A program made the position numbers and the translations under genes. Below the pieces are notes generated by a model, which was given only the letters and a program-made list of their open reading frames with translations, was not told where the DNA came from and made no database searches. Of a stretch of 64,000 nucleotides of DNA, positions 18,175 through 27,350 are shown in pieces; position 1 is the first letter of the stretch, and each line of letters opens with the position of its first letter. Source of the stretch: Gammaproteobacteria bacterium (ex Lamellibrachia satsuma) (GTDB lineage Bacteria; Pseudomonadota; Gammaproteobacteria; Chromatiales; Chromatiaceae). The stretch is from positions 1,178,001-1,242,000 of the forward strand of contig CP053680.1 of assembly GCA_019623805.1 (NCBI GenBank), in the 5' to 3' direction.

Positions 18175-18990
18175 ATGTTAAACCACAGACTAAAGATGTT
18201 TCGATTCAACAAACAGTTATTATTACTCATCCTCTGCTCCCCGTTCGTGATGGCGGGTGGGAGCGGCACATCAAACACCATGGCGCGAGCAATGCTGTCG
18301 ATGATGGATGCGATGGGAAAGATTGCCAATCAGTCTCAGGGCAGCAACCCGAATGACGGGGTAAACTGGTCCTCCGGCAACAACTTTCAGCCATTCAACA
18401 GCTGGCAGAATATGACTCCCGCACCTTGGTCTCTCTACACTATGCCGGGGAGTGCGATCCCAGGTCAGCAGATGATGCCGGGCATGGCTACCCCAGCTAT
18501 GCCATCTGTTACGCAACAGCCGATGCAGGGCATGATGTCGCAGGCCCCCGCTCTGGCCAAATCCGGGCAGGAACAGATACAGAACCTGGGGAGCCAGATC
18601 ACTGGAGGTGCTGCACCTGCCGCGTCCAACGTTCAGCCTTACCAGCAAACCACACCCACTGCCCCCACTCAGCTGCTCAATATGCCCCAGTCTCCATTGG
18701 ATGGCGTCTGGAAAGGACAGGGTGGAAAGGTTCTGATTCTTGCCTACGGCCATTTCCGAATCTATGCCAACCGCAATCACTACCAGGACGGACTGTACAG
18801 ACTCGGACAGAATCAGCTCCTGATTCACGACCCCAAGTCGAACAAGACCCTGGCCTATGAGTTCGCCCACAACCAGGGGCGACTGGCGCTGAAAGGCAAT
18901 CAGGATCAGCTCCTGCTCTTTCGCAAAATGCCGATTCAGCTGCCCAGTCCCTCCGCTATACAATCGAGGCAGTCGCTACCCCAGCAGTAA
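18175..18990 (+). CDS. secreted Met/Gln/Pro-rich protein of unknown function
   Basis: I do not recognise this 271-residue protein. It starts with a signal peptide (hydrophobic LLLLILCSPFVMAGG at about residues 15-29). Residues 30-170 are low complexity, rich in Met, Gln, Pro, Ala, Ser and Gly (MMPGMATPAMP, MQGMMSQAPA), and probably unstructured. Residues 175-255 look like a compact all-beta domain (LDGVWKGQGGKVLILAYGHF ... GRLALKGNQDQLLLF), similar in feel to a small lipocalin-like barrel. An in-frame ATG at 18196 would also leave the signal intact. Its end overlaps the end of the convergent TauE gene by 15 bases. Confidence 0.65.
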   Translation: MLNHRLKMFRFNKQLLLLILCSPFVMAGGSGTSNTMARAMLSMMDAMGKIANQSQGSNPNDGVNWSSGNNFQPFNSWQNMTPAPWSLYTMPGSAIPGQQMMPGMATPAMPSVTQQPMQGMMSQAPALAKSGQEQIQNLGSQITGGAAPAASNVQPYQQTTPTAPTQLLNMPQSPLDGVWKGQGGKVLILAYGHFRIYANRNHYQDGLYRLGQNQLLIHDPKSNKTLAYEFAHNQGRLALKGNQDQLLLFRKMPIQLPSPSAIQSRQSLPQQ

Positions 18991-19791
18991 CCGTATACCC
19001 ATCAACAGTAAAAAAATCGCAAACACCCGTTTCAAAATCACTGCCGGCAATCGATGCGCCAATGCCGCACCAAATGGTGCTGTCAACACACTGGTCATTA
19101 CGATGATCAGGCCAACCGGCCAATAGAGATAACCGGTACTCCCTGCCGGCAGCCCTTCCACAGCCCAGCCCGTTATCGCAAAACTGGCGGCGCCGGCGAG
19201 AGCAATCGGCAGACCGCAGGCGCTTGATGTTGCCACAGCCTTGCGCATCTCCACCCCACCGGCATGCAGCAACGGCACGGTCATTGTGCCGCCACCAATG
19301 CCGACGATCGCCGACACCAAGCCGATAGCACTGCCTGCCAGAGTCATCAGCCACGCCTGTGTCAGGCGGTATGCCGAACTGCTGTTGCCGAGAAAAAACA
19401 TCCGCAGCGCCACCAGGACGGCAAAGGTACCAAAGACCCGCTGCAACATAATCGCATCCATAGCGCCGGCGGCAATCCCTCCAAGCCAACTGCCCACCAG
19501 GATGCCCGGGGTCAATCGCAAGACATAATCCCAGAGCACAGCACCACGTTTCTGGTGGGCGCGAATGGCCGCAAGTGAGGTAAAAACAATCGTTGTGAGT
19601 GAAGTTCCCACGGCGATATGCACCACCAGACTCGCCTCGACCCCCACCAGGGGCAATCCCCAAATCAGTGCAGGCACCACCACCAAGCCACCTCCCACAC
19701 CAAAAAGACCGGCAACGATACCCACAACGCCACCTAGAAGAAGGAAGAGCAGTATCGGGAAGAGTCCAAATGTCAGGGTTAGATTCTCCAT
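18976..19791 (-). CDS. TauE/SafE family sulfite/organosulfonate exporter-like membrane protein
   Basis: This 271-residue polytopic protein has about eight membrane segments and the two family signatures GGVVGIVAGLFGVGGGLVVVP near the N-terminus and SAIVGIGGGTMTVPLL in the middle, the internal repeat typical of TauE/SafE (DUF81) proteins. Members export sulfite, sulfoacetate or related anions, or move other substrates. The substrate here is not shown by the sequence. Sulfite export would fit a sulfur-metabolising host but is inference. Confidence 0.9.
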   Translation of the reverse strand: MENLTLTFGLFPILLFLLLGGVVGIVAGLFGVGGGLVVVPALIWGLPLVGVEASLVVHIAVGTSLTTIVFTSLAAIRAHQKRGAVLWDYVLRLTPGILVGSWLGGIAAGAMDAIMLQRVFGTFAVLVALRMFFLGNSSSAYRLTQAWLMTLAGSAIGLVSAIVGIGGGTMTVPLLHAGGVEMRKAVATSSACGLPIALAGAASFAITGWAVEGLPAGSTGYLYWPVGLIIVMTSVLTAPFGAALAHRLPAVILKRVFAIFLLLMGIRLLLG

Positions 19792-19889
19792 CAGCGCCTT
19801 GGCTTCACTCTGCTAAACAGGATAGTTGAACCACTATCGATTCGGGTCCATTATTCACCAACTACAAGTATAAAAATGCTGGAGAGAAA

Positions 19890-20852
19890 GTGATGATGGT
19901 TGTTCGTGTCTGTATCCTCGGTGGAAGCGGATTTGTTGGACAACATCTGGTGGGACGGCTAAGCAAAGAGGGTACCGCCTGCAGGATAGTTACCCGCCAT
20001 CCCGAACGCTTCTCTCATCTCAAGATCCACCCTGGTTGCGAACTCGCCAGTGCCGACATCTTTGACCGGGCAGCACTGGCAGGGCAGTTTATGGGTTGCG
20101 ATGCGGTGATCAATCTCATCGGCATACTCAATGAAGGCCGTCACACGGGCAGCTTCCGAAAAATTCATGTTGAACTGGTGGATACTCTTGTCGATGCCTG
20201 CCGTGACGCAGGGGTTCCCAGACTGTTGCACATGAGCGCATTAAACGCCAGCGAGGCAAACGGTACCAGCCAATACCTCCGCACCAAAGGCGAGGGGGAA
20301 AACCGCGCCCACACGCACGGCAGCGCCTCTATGCAAGTCACCAGTTTTCGCCCCTCGGTCATCTTTGGCCCTGGAGACAGCTTCTTCAATCGCTTTGCTC
20401 AGCTACTGCGCTTCACACCCGGCTTGTTCCCCCTCGCCTGCCCTGAAACCCGCTTCGCACCCGTTTATGTTGGCGACGTGGCTGAAGCATTCCATCGGGC
20501 TTTGAAAAATCGTCACACCTTTGGCAAGCATATCAATCTCTGCGGACCACGCAGTTTCACTCTGCGGGAGTTGGTCCTCTATACAGCACAGATGCTTAAT
20601 CTGAAGCGGCAAGTCGTCGGTCTGGGAGATCGCACCTCCCAACTGCAAGCCCGCCTTTTGGAACACCTCCCAGGTAAACCTTTCTCTCAGGACAACTATC
20701 TCTCCCTGCAAACGGATAGTACCTGCGGTGAGAATGGTTTTCCCGACCTGGACATCAAACCCAAGGATATCGATGAAATCGTGCCGCTCTATCTGGGTGG
20801 AAAAAATTATCGTGGCCGTTTTCAGCGCTATCGCTCAACATCAGCCCGTTGA
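19890..20852 (+). CDS. NDUFA9-like NAD(P)-binding epimerase/dehydratase-family protein
   Basis: The protein (320 aa) is an atypical short-chain dehydrogenase of the complex I NDUFA9-like group. The Rossmann motif GGSGFVGQHLVGRL lies at residues 10-23. It continues with CDAVINLIGILNEG, the family signature (D/N-x-V-I-N-L-I-G), LLHMSALNA, and FRPSVIFGPGDSFFNRF. The usual catalytic YxxxK Tyr is weakly conserved (SQYLRTKGEGE). Bacterial members are implicated in quinone or respiratory-complex biology, but their reaction is not settled. A GGAGAGAAAG ribosome site precedes the start; two more ATG codons follow within 9 bases. Confidence 0.85.
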   Translation: MMMVVRVCILGGSGFVGQHLVGRLSKEGTACRIVTRHPERFSHLKIHPGCELASADIFDRAALAGQFMGCDAVINLIGILNEGRHTGSFRKIHVELVDTLVDACRDAGVPRLLHMSALNASEANGTSQYLRTKGEGENRAHTHGSASMQVTSFRPSVIFGPGDSFFNRFAQLLRFTPGLFPLACPETRFAPVYVGDVAEAFHRALKNRHTFGKHINLCGPRSFTLRELVLYTAQMLNLKRQVVGLGDRTSQLQARLLEHLPGKPFSQDNYLSLQTDSTCGENGFPDLDIKPKDIDEIVPLYLGGKNYRGRFQRYRSTSAR

Positions 20853-21074
20853 GGAAAGCCGGTAACATACTGGCTGCCGCCAAAAACAGCATACTTCCCA
20901 ATACACCACACCTGAAGTGGCCTGTCGTACAACTCCCCCCGTTTCACTCATCTCCAACCGATTCAGGTTGAAGAGAAAGATGCCGGTGATATGAACCCTG
21001 TTCACAATTAGAGGGGAAAAACCTGAGAAATAGTTGATATATTAAAAACTCATGATATTCTTATTATGTAAGTC

Positions 21075-21599
21075 ATGGATTTGATAACTAGGATGATCAT
21101 GCAGTTGCGATTACTTTTAGCCTTTCTGTTTCTTTTTGTCTTTTCCGCCTCCAACGCAACAGAACTCAAGAGCACCACTGACTGGGAGGCCGTATCCGAG
21201 CAGGCCGCTTTGGCCGATAGTCCGATTTTGGTGGTATTCACTGCCGATGGTTGTGGCTACTGCGAGTTACTCAAAGAGCAGGTTTTGAAACCGATGCTTG
21301 CAAATCCAGAAGCCGTTAATAAGGCCACAATTCTGGAATACAACACCGGCAGTGGCGGCAAAATCACCGATTTTGACGGCAGCCGAATCCGCAGCCGCCA
21401 GTTCACCGGCCGCTACAAGATCTTTGCCACCCCCACGGTGGTAATTCTCGATCCCAATGGTAACCCTCTGACAGCCCCTATCGTGGGCTTCAACGGCAAG
21501 GAAGACTACGAAGACCTACTCGACAGCGCACTCAGAGACTCCCGGACAGCCATGCAGAAGATCGAGCTGCCGGCAGATGCCATCGCCCGAAACCGCTAA
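21075..21599 (+). CDS. secreted thioredoxin-fold protein (SoxW/DsbE-like), first of a pair
   Basis: The protein (174 aa) has an N-terminal signal (LLLAFLFLFVFSASNA) and a thioredoxin fold with the redox motif Cys60-Gly-Tyr-Cys63 (FTADGCGYCELLKEQVL). The cis-Pro region is FATPTVVILDPNG. It should act in the periplasm as a thiol reductase or a dedicated reductant, similar to the thioredoxins beside sulfur-oxidation (SoxW) or cytochrome-maturation genes. In-frame ATGs at 21093 and 21099 are alternatives; the latter has a better ribosome site (AGGA). A paralogue follows 146 bases downstream. Confidence 0.8.
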   Translation: MDLITRMIMQLRLLLAFLFLFVFSASNATELKSTTDWEAVSEQAALADSPILVVFTADGCGYCELLKEQVLKPMLANPEAVNKATILEYNTGSGGKITDFDGSRIRSRQFTGRYKIFATPTVVILDPNGNPLTAPIVGFNGKEDYEDLLDSALRDSRTAMQKIELPADAIARNR

Positions 21600-21745
21600 A
21601 CCGGTCGAGTTGGCGCCTTTTCCATACTAAGAGTATGGTTTAGTCATTTCGTCACTGACAGATAATCTCCACAAGCGCATCCTACGGGACGATTTGAGCA
21701 GATTTCTTTATACTGTGTTCGACCCACTGACAGCTTGGAGATATC

Positions 21746-22255
21746 GTGCGAAACCTGACAATCGGCTGCCTTGTCGGCTTCTTTCTGCTGCTCTCTTACC
21801 CGGCATTCTCCACCGAGGGAATCCGTATCCCCATCACCACAGATCTACAAAAGGATGGCAGGCTCTCCATCCAGCGTAAACTCCCTATTCTCCTGATGGT
21901 TTCTCAGGATCACTGCCCATTCTGCGACCTGATGAAACAGGAAATACTGCATCCGATGTTGTTGAGCGGGGAATATGAAGAGAAGGTCATCATGCGCGAA
22001 ATCCTTATCGATTTGGGCCAGGACGTCACAAACTTCGAGGGAAAGCGCGAGGATGCCGCCCATTTTGCCCATGGATACGATGTCCATTTAAGCCCGACGC
22101 TGCTGTTTCTCAATGGGGAGGGCTCAGAGGTACGCAAACGCATGATCGGCATCAACACAGTGGAGCTGTTCTCCTTCTACCTCGATGCCGCAATTGACGA
22201 GGCTTTGGCCGAGCTAAAGCCCCGGGAAACCGCAAAATCAGCGGTCCAACCCTAG
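21746..22255 (+). CDS. secreted thioredoxin-fold protein, second of a pair
   Basis: The protein (169 aa) begins at a GTG preceded by TTGGAG. It has a signal peptide (IGCLVGFFLLLSYPAFS), then a thioredoxin-type core with Cys57-Pro-Phe-Cys60 (VSQDHCPFCDLMKQEILHPML) and the cis-Pro segment LSPTLLFLNGEG. Size, layout and the ...L(K/H)PML spacing match the preceding gene, so the two are diverged duplicates. The CPFC motif differs from CGYC, which in this fold changes the redox potential, so the two may act as a reductant/oxidant pair or on different partners. Confidence 0.8.
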   Translation: MRNLTIGCLVGFFLLLSYPAFSTEGIRIPITTDLQKDGRLSIQRKLPILLMVSQDHCPFCDLMKQEILHPMLLSGEYEEKVIMREILIDLGQDVTNFEGKREDAAHFAHGYDVHLSPTLLFLNGEGSEVRKRMIGINTVELFSFYLDAAIDEALAELKPRETAKSAVQP

Positions 22256-22258
22256 GAC

Positions 22259-23464
22259 CTAGAGCCGGTCACGTAAGTCCCTCAGGCTAAAGCCACTGAG
22301 ACGCTGCCCGGCATCCATACCCAGCCCCAGCACCTTGAACCTTTCACCCATCTCTGATGGCAGAGTCAGGCGTTTCACCCCCTGCACCAGCTCCATGTGA
22401 CTGACCAGGTCATTGGGGTCCGAACCCGCCAAAAGGCTGTCCAGTCCGCTGGCCATCAGAAAGTGCGCCTGGGTGGTATACCCCAACAGTTCAAAACCTG
22501 CTGCGACACCCGACTCTGCGACAGCGGTAAAATCGACATGGGTGGTAATATCCTGCAGACCGACCCAGCGAAACGGATCGGGGTGAGCGCGGTGGCGATA
22601 GTGGCACATCAGGGTACCGCTGGTGCGTTGCGGATGGAAGAATTCGCTGCGCGGATAGCCGTAGTCCACCAGCAGAACTGCACCGCGCTCCATCATAGTT
22701 CCCAAAGCCTTCATCCAACCATGCAGACGCAAATTGACCTCGGAGACATAACCCTCCGCCAGCGCCCCGTTAGCCGACTGGATCCGCTCAATACCTGAGT
22801 CTAATTCCGGGCTGACGACCGTTTCGAAACGCTCCACAAATCCCGCTTCATCCCAGGCGACGAAACTCTCCTCTCCCCCCCCCGAGCGCATGCGAAAACG
22901 GTGTACCGGCATGGCATCGAGCAGTTCGTTGGCCACCACCAGCCCGGAGAAAGCATCCGGCAGATGATCCAGCCACTCGACCCGCGCCGACAGTTCCGGC
23001 ACCTGCCGGGTTATAGTCTCTCGTTGGCGCGCCTGCAACTCAGGACTGACCTCCATGATCAGATAGCGCTGCGGCAGCGCATCCATCCGTTCGAGTTCGG
23101 CCAGCATATCGGCAGCCATTAGACCTGAACCGGCACCGAACTCCAGAATCGCCCCCCCGCCGATCTCCGCCAGCAACTGCTGTGCGGAACGGGCAAGACA
23201 GCGTGCGAACAGGGGAGAGATCTCCGGTGCAGTGATAAAATCCCCCGCCTCGCCAAACTTGCGGCTTCCTGCCACGTAATAGCCCAGCCCCGGCGCATAG
23301 AGCGCCAGTTCCATGAATCGATCGAAGGGAATCGCACCGCCTGTCTGCTCCATTTCGTCACGAATCCTGCGCTCCAGCTGTTCACTGACAGCCAGTGCTG
23401 CGGCATCCGGGGACGGCAGGCTATTGGGGGATGAGTGGTGCGGCGACTGCAGACAATCGGACAT
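22259..23464 (-). CDS. SAM-dependent methyltransferase, MidA/NDUFAF7 family
   Basis: The protein (401 aa) belongs to the DUF185 (MidA) family, whose mitochondrial member NDUFAF7 methylates an arginine of a complex I subunit. Visible motifs are GGAIPFDRFMELALYAPGLGYY near the N-terminus, the family hallmark, then GDFITAPEISPLFA, and the SAM-binding strand ILEFGAGSGLMAADML. VVANELLDAMPVHRF follows in the middle. The bacterial substrate is unknown. It is divergently transcribed from the pteridine reductase gene with 59 bases between, so the promoters must be back to back. Confidence 0.9.
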   Translation of the reverse strand: MSDCLQSPHHSSPNSLPSPDAAALAVSEQLERRIRDEMEQTGGAIPFDRFMELALYAPGLGYYVAGSRKFGEAGDFITAPEISPLFARCLARSAQQLLAEIGGGAILEFGAGSGLMAADMLAELERMDALPQRYLIMEVSPELQARQRETITRQVPELSARVEWLDHLPDAFSGLVVANELLDAMPVHRFRMRSGGGEESFVAWDEAGFVERFETVVSPELDSGIERIQSANGALAEGYVSEVNLRLHGWMKALGTMMERGAVLLVDYGYPRSEFFHPQRTSGTLMCHYRHRAHPDPFRWVGLQDITTHVDFTAVAESGVAAGFELLGYTTQAHFLMASGLDSLLAGSDPNDLVSHMELVQGVKRLTLPSEMGERFKVLGLGMDAGQRLSGFSLRDLRDRL

Positions 23465-23523
23465 AATGTAGAAACCGGGCTAGTACGATAAAGTAGTGGC
23501 GCATTCAACCACGGAGTACAAGC

Positions 23524-24285
23524 GTGACGCAAAAACCGATCACCCCGCCACTCAGCGGCAGGTGCGCACTGATCACAGGTGGTGCCCACCGCATCGGCGC
23601 CCAAATCGCCCGCAGCCTCCACCGGGAAGGGATGAACCTTGTTCTGCACTACCGCAACTCCTCCCAAGCCGCAGAAAGACTAAAGGCGGAGCTTGAAACC
23701 GGGCGCCCCGGATCAGTCGTCCTCGCGCAGGCAGATCTGCACGAAACCGCAGATCTGCCACTATTGATTGAAGCGGCCAAGCGTGTATTCGGCCGCCTCG
23801 ACCTGCTGGTCAACAACGCCTCCAGTTTCTACCCGACTCCGTTGGAAACAGCCACCGAGACCGACTGGGACGACCTTATCGGCAGCAACCTCAAGGCCCC
23901 CTTCTTTCTCTCCCGGGCTGCCGCCCCTTTGCTGAAAGTGTCTGACGGCTGCATCGTCAATCTGGTGGATATCCACGCAGAACGGCCACTCAAGGCCCAC
24001 CCGATCTACTCCGTCGCCAAGGCAGGCAACGCCATGCTGGTAAAATCCCTGGCACGTGAATTGGGACCGGAGATCCGCGTCAACGGAATTGCACCCGGAG
24101 CCATCCTCTGGCCGGAACGGGGACTGGATGCCGCAGAAAAGGAAGAGATCCTCAACCGCACGGCCCTTAAGCGCCCCGGCAGCCCTGAGGATATTGCACA
24201 AACCCTGCTGTTTCTGGTGCGGGATGCCCACTACATCACCGGCCAGATTATCCCCGTCGATGGAGGCCGAACGCTGCAGCAGTAA
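23524..24285 (+). CDS. pteridine reductase / short-chain dehydrogenase (FolM-like)
   Basis: The protein (253 aa, GTG start) is a classical short-chain dehydrogenase/reductase. GGAHRIGAQIARSLHREG replaces the usual TGxxxGIG nucleotide motif with an Arg-containing form, which is the pteridine reductase signature and points to NADPH. The NNAS motif is in LVNNASSFYPTPL, and the catalytic Tyr and Lys are in YSVAKAGNAML. PVDGGRTLQQ closes the chain. By family it reduces dihydrobiopterin, dihydromonapterin or dihydrofolate. Confidence 0.85.
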   Translation: MTQKPITPPLSGRCALITGGAHRIGAQIARSLHREGMNLVLHYRNSSQAAERLKAELETGRPGSVVLAQADLHETADLPLLIEAAKRVFGRLDLLVNNASSFYPTPLETATETDWDDLIGSNLKAPFFLSRAAAPLLKVSDGCIVNLVDIHAERPLKAHPIYSVAKAGNAMLVKSLARELGPEIRVNGIAPGAILWPERGLDAAEKEEILNRTALKRPGSPEDIAQTLLFLVRDAHYITGQIIPVDGGRTLQQ

Positions 24286-24345
24286 CCGCACCATCAACTA
24301 GACTTCAAACATCAAAACTGTTTCCCCGATCCAGGAGTTTCCAAA

Positions 24346-25767
24346 ATGACAGAAGTCCCAGGTGGCCTATCTTTTCGTCAGAGTGTCGATCACATGGTCG
24401 ATCGGGCACTGCAGATCCTGGATCTGCCACCGGGGGTCGACAACGCCATCAAGAGTTGCACATCGGTACTCCAGGTCAGCTTTCCGGTAAAGATCCGTGA
24501 CCGTATTGAGGTGTTCACCGGCTGGCGCGCAGTGCACAGCATCCATCGTCTGCCATCGAAAGGCGGCATCCGTTTTGCCGAGAATGTGGATCAGATGGAA
24601 GTGGAGGCTCTGGCAGCACTGATGACCTATAAGTGCGCCATCGTGGATGTCCCCTTCGGCGGCTCCAAAGGGGGACTGCACATCAATCCCGAAAACTATA
24701 CCCGGGATGAGTTACAGATCATCACCCGCCGCTTTGCCCGGGAACTCGCCAACAAAGGTTTTCTCAATCCTGCCACCAACGTACCCGCTCCCGATGTCGG
24801 CACCGGCCAGCGGGAGATGGCCTGGATTGCAGACACCTATAAACACCTCTACCCGGAAGACATCAACTATGTGGCTTGTGTCACCGGCAAGCCGGTCGCC
24901 CACGGCGGTCTGCAGGGACGTACCGAGGCCACCGGGCGTGGTGTGCAGTTCGCCCTGCGAGAATTTTTCAGACATAAGGAGGAGCGCAATGAGGCCGGTC
25001 TGGATGGTGATCTGGAAGGGAAACGCATCATCGTCCAAGGCTTCGGTAATGTCGGTTACCACGCCGCCAGGCTTCTCTCCGAGGAGGATGGCGCCAAGAT
25101 CATCGCCATCATCAAACACGACGGGGCACTCTTCAACCCTGACGGCATCCACATCGAGGAAGCCTTCTACCATAAATGTTCCCACGGCGGCTTCCAGGGC
25201 TTTGCCGGGGCAGAGTTTCTGGAGGATGGCGCCAAGGTAATGGAGATGGAGTGCGACATACTGATTCCGGCCGCTGTCGAGGCCGTCATCACCGAAGACA
25301 ACGCCCCCAATATCCAGGCGAAACTGATCGCCGAGGCCGCCAATGGTCCCATCACCTTCGAGGCTGACCGCATCCTGCGCACCCGTGGCATCACAATCCT
25401 GCCGGATGCTTATGTCAACGCCGGCGGTGTCGTGGTCTCCTATTTCGAGTGGATTCGGAACCTCACCCATATCCGTTTCGGCCGTCTTGAACGCCGTTAC
25501 GATGAGAACCGCGGACGCCATATCCTGCAAGCACTGGAAGATACCAACGGCCGGACTATTCCGGAGTGGATCCGAAGTGAGCTGGAGAAGGGGGCCAATG
25601 AGGAGGACCTGGTGCGTTCGGGTCTGGATGACAGTATGCGTCAGGCACTACAGGAGATCATCGACATCCGCTGCCGTAAAGAGGAGATCGAGGACTACCG
25701 CACTGCGGCCTATTACATCGCGGTAAGCAAGCTGGCGCGCTCTTATCAAGATCTGGGGGTGTTCTAG
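24346..25767 (+). CDS. Glu/Leu/Phe/Val-type (glutamate) dehydrogenase
   Basis: The protein (473 aa) carries the amino acid dehydrogenase signature PFGGSKGGLHINP with the catalytic lysine. It also has NPATNVPAPDVGTGQREMAW and the coenzyme motif IIVQGFGNVGYHAARLL. It interconverts glutamate with 2-oxoglutarate and ammonia, or acts on a related amino acid. The GxGxxxG motif with no obvious phosphate-binding basic residue suggests NAD. It is longer than hexameric GdhA of about 450 residues, mainly from the C-terminal tail. It stands alone; no other nitrogen gene is adjacent. Confidence 0.88.
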   Translation: MTEVPGGLSFRQSVDHMVDRALQILDLPPGVDNAIKSCTSVLQVSFPVKIRDRIEVFTGWRAVHSIHRLPSKGGIRFAENVDQMEVEALAALMTYKCAIVDVPFGGSKGGLHINPENYTRDELQIITRRFARELANKGFLNPATNVPAPDVGTGQREMAWIADTYKHLYPEDINYVACVTGKPVAHGGLQGRTEATGRGVQFALREFFRHKEERNEAGLDGDLEGKRIIVQGFGNVGYHAARLLSEEDGAKIIAIIKHDGALFNPDGIHIEEAFYHKCSHGGFQGFAGAEFLEDGAKVMEMECDILIPAAVEAVITEDNAPNIQAKLIAEAANGPITFEADRILRTRGITILPDAYVNAGGVVVSYFEWIRNLTHIRFGRLERRYDENRGRHILQALEDTNGRTIPEWIRSELEKGANEEDLVRSGLDDSMRQALQEIIDIRCRKEEIEDYRTAAYYIAVSKLARSYQDLGVF

Positions 25768-25806
25768 CGCGCTATCAATTTAATAATTGCGAATTCAGCC
25801 ACGATC

Positions 25807-25883
25807 TAGGGTGCGCTGTGCGCACCAGTATTAGCGTACAACCGTGATTCCGGCTTGTTTTGGTGCGCATGGCGCACCCTACA
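25807..25883. repeat. interspersed palindromic repeat (GGTGCGC type), copy 1
   Basis: TAGGGTGCGCTGTGCGCACC at the left and GGTGCGCATGGCGCACCCTA at the right are near-perfect reverse complements around a 36-base loop. Each arm is also self-complementary (GGTGCGC/GCGCACC). A second copy with a shorter loop is at 34513-34570. Both lie in gene-free spaces. Confidence 0.75.
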
Positions 25884-25943
25884 AATCCTAATGGGATTAA
25901 TTTGCCGTAGACCCGATAAAGCTTGTGGAGCGACCCCTAACCA

Positions 25944-27341
25944 CTATTTTTTCCGATCCTGGCGTTTGACGTGTCTCTTCAGTCGCTGGCGCTTCTGTAT
26001 CTGTCGATTGGTCAGCTTGTTCTTCTTGCCCTCATAGGGGTTGTCGCCTGAGCGAAACTCGATGCGAATCGGCGTCCCGATCAACTTCATCGCTTCGCGA
26101 AAACGGTCCACCAGGTAGCGTTTGTAGGGATTCGGCACATGCTGGGTCTGATTGCCGTGAATCACAATAATCGGCGGATTCTTTCCACCCTGATGCGCGT
26201 AACGCATCTTGATACGCCGACCATGCACAGATGGCGGTTGATGCTCCTGCACCAGCAGCTCCAGCAACCGGGTCAGTTCAGGCGTCGCCATGTCCCGCAT
26301 GGCATTTTCATAGGCCTGATCCACCAGTTGGTAGAGGTCACCCACACCTGAACCGTGCAGGGCGGAGACGAAATGCAGCCGCGCAAAACTGAGAAACGGC
26401 AGTTTTCGGCCAATCTCCTCTTTCATCTGCACACGCTGGTCGGGTGTGAGGCCATCCCATTTGTTCACCACCAGTACCAGTGCGCGGCCGCTCTCCAGCA
26501 CGTGACCCGCCAGGGTGGCATCCTGCTCTCCCACACCCTGATGGGCATCGAGTACCATCAGCACCACATTGGCCTGCTCGATGGCCTGCAGTGTTTTGAC
26601 GATACTGAATTTTTCGATCGCTTCGTGGATGCGCGCGCGCCGTCGCACACCCGCCGTATCGATAAGCGTATAGGGACGTTCGTCGTGAATAAAAGGGATA
26701 AAGATACTGTCCCGGGTGGTGCCCGGCTGGTCGAATGCTACCACCCGCTCCTCTCCCAGCAAGCGATTGACCAGCGTCGATTTACCCACATTGGGGCGCC
26801 CAACCACCGCGATCTGCGTCCCCTTGTTCTCCTCGTCCGGCGTCTCCACCGGTGGCAGGGTATCGAGTACCTGGTTGATCAGGGTATTCACACCCTGGCC
26901 GTGAACTGCAGCAATCGCTGAGGGTTCACCCAGTCCCAGGGAGAAGAAGTCGGCAGCGGCCATCTCCACTTCCAAACCCTCACTCTTATTCACCACCGGG
27001 GTAATCGGCTTGCCGGTGCGGCGCAGCTCAGCGGCAATCATCTCGTCACCGCCGGTACAGCCCTCTCTGGCATCCAGCAGAAAGAGGATATGATCCGCCT
27101 CGCCAATGGCCTGGCGCACCTGCTGCTCCATCAGGAACTCAACACCCCCTTCATCACCACTGATGCCGCCGGTATCGACGATCACATAGGGGCTGTCACC
27201 CATCTTTCCGGTGCCATATTTACGATCACGGGTGAGGCCGGGCTGATCTGCCACCAAGGCGTCCCGACTGCGGGTGAGGCGATTGAAAAGCGTGGACTTG
27301 CCCACATTGGGGCGACCGACAAGAGCAATGACAGGAAGCAT
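25944..27341 (-). CDS. der: ribosome-associated GTPase Der (EngA)
   Basis: The protein (465 aa) has the tandem G-domain build unique to Der. Each half carries a P-loop [10 protein letters not shown] (residues 8-17 and again near 184), a DTGG/DTAG G3 motif and an NK-type G4 motif (VNKSEG, VNKWDG). A KH-like domain and a basic, Lys/Arg/Gln-rich tail ([17 protein letters not shown]) follow. Der is essential for 50S ribosomal subunit assembly. It is the last gene of the hisS-yfgM-bamB-der run, 9 bases after bamB, as in many gammaproteobacteria. Confidence 0.97.
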   Translation of the reverse strand: MLPVIALVGRPNVGKSTLFNRLTRSRDALVADQPGLTRDRKYGTGKMGDSPYVIVDTGGISGDEGGVEFLMEQQVRQAIGEADHILFLLDAREGCTGGDEMIAAELRRTGKPITPVVNKSEGLEVEMAAADFFSLGLGEPSAIAAVHGQGVNTLINQVLDTLPPVETPDEENKGTQIAVVGRPNVGKSTLVNRLLGEERVVAFDQPGTTRDSIFIPFIHDERPYTLIDTAGVRRRARIHEAIEKFSIVKTLQAIEQANVVLMVLDAHQGVGEQDATLAGHVLESGRALVLVVNKWDGLTPDQRVQMKEEIGRKLPFLSFARLHFVSALHGSGVGDLYQLVDQAYENAMRDMATPELTRLLELLVQEHQPPSVHGRRIKMRYAHQGGKNPPIIVIHGNQTQHVPNPYKRYLVDRFREAMKLIGTPIRIEFRSGDNPYEGKKNKLTNRQIQKRQRLKRHVKRQDRKK

Positions 27342-27350
27342 GGCTTCGAC

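Noticed and set aside
24712..25530. 272-residue minus-strand frame inside glutamate dehydrogenase
   Set aside because: It is a shadow of a well-conserved gene; no independent motifs.
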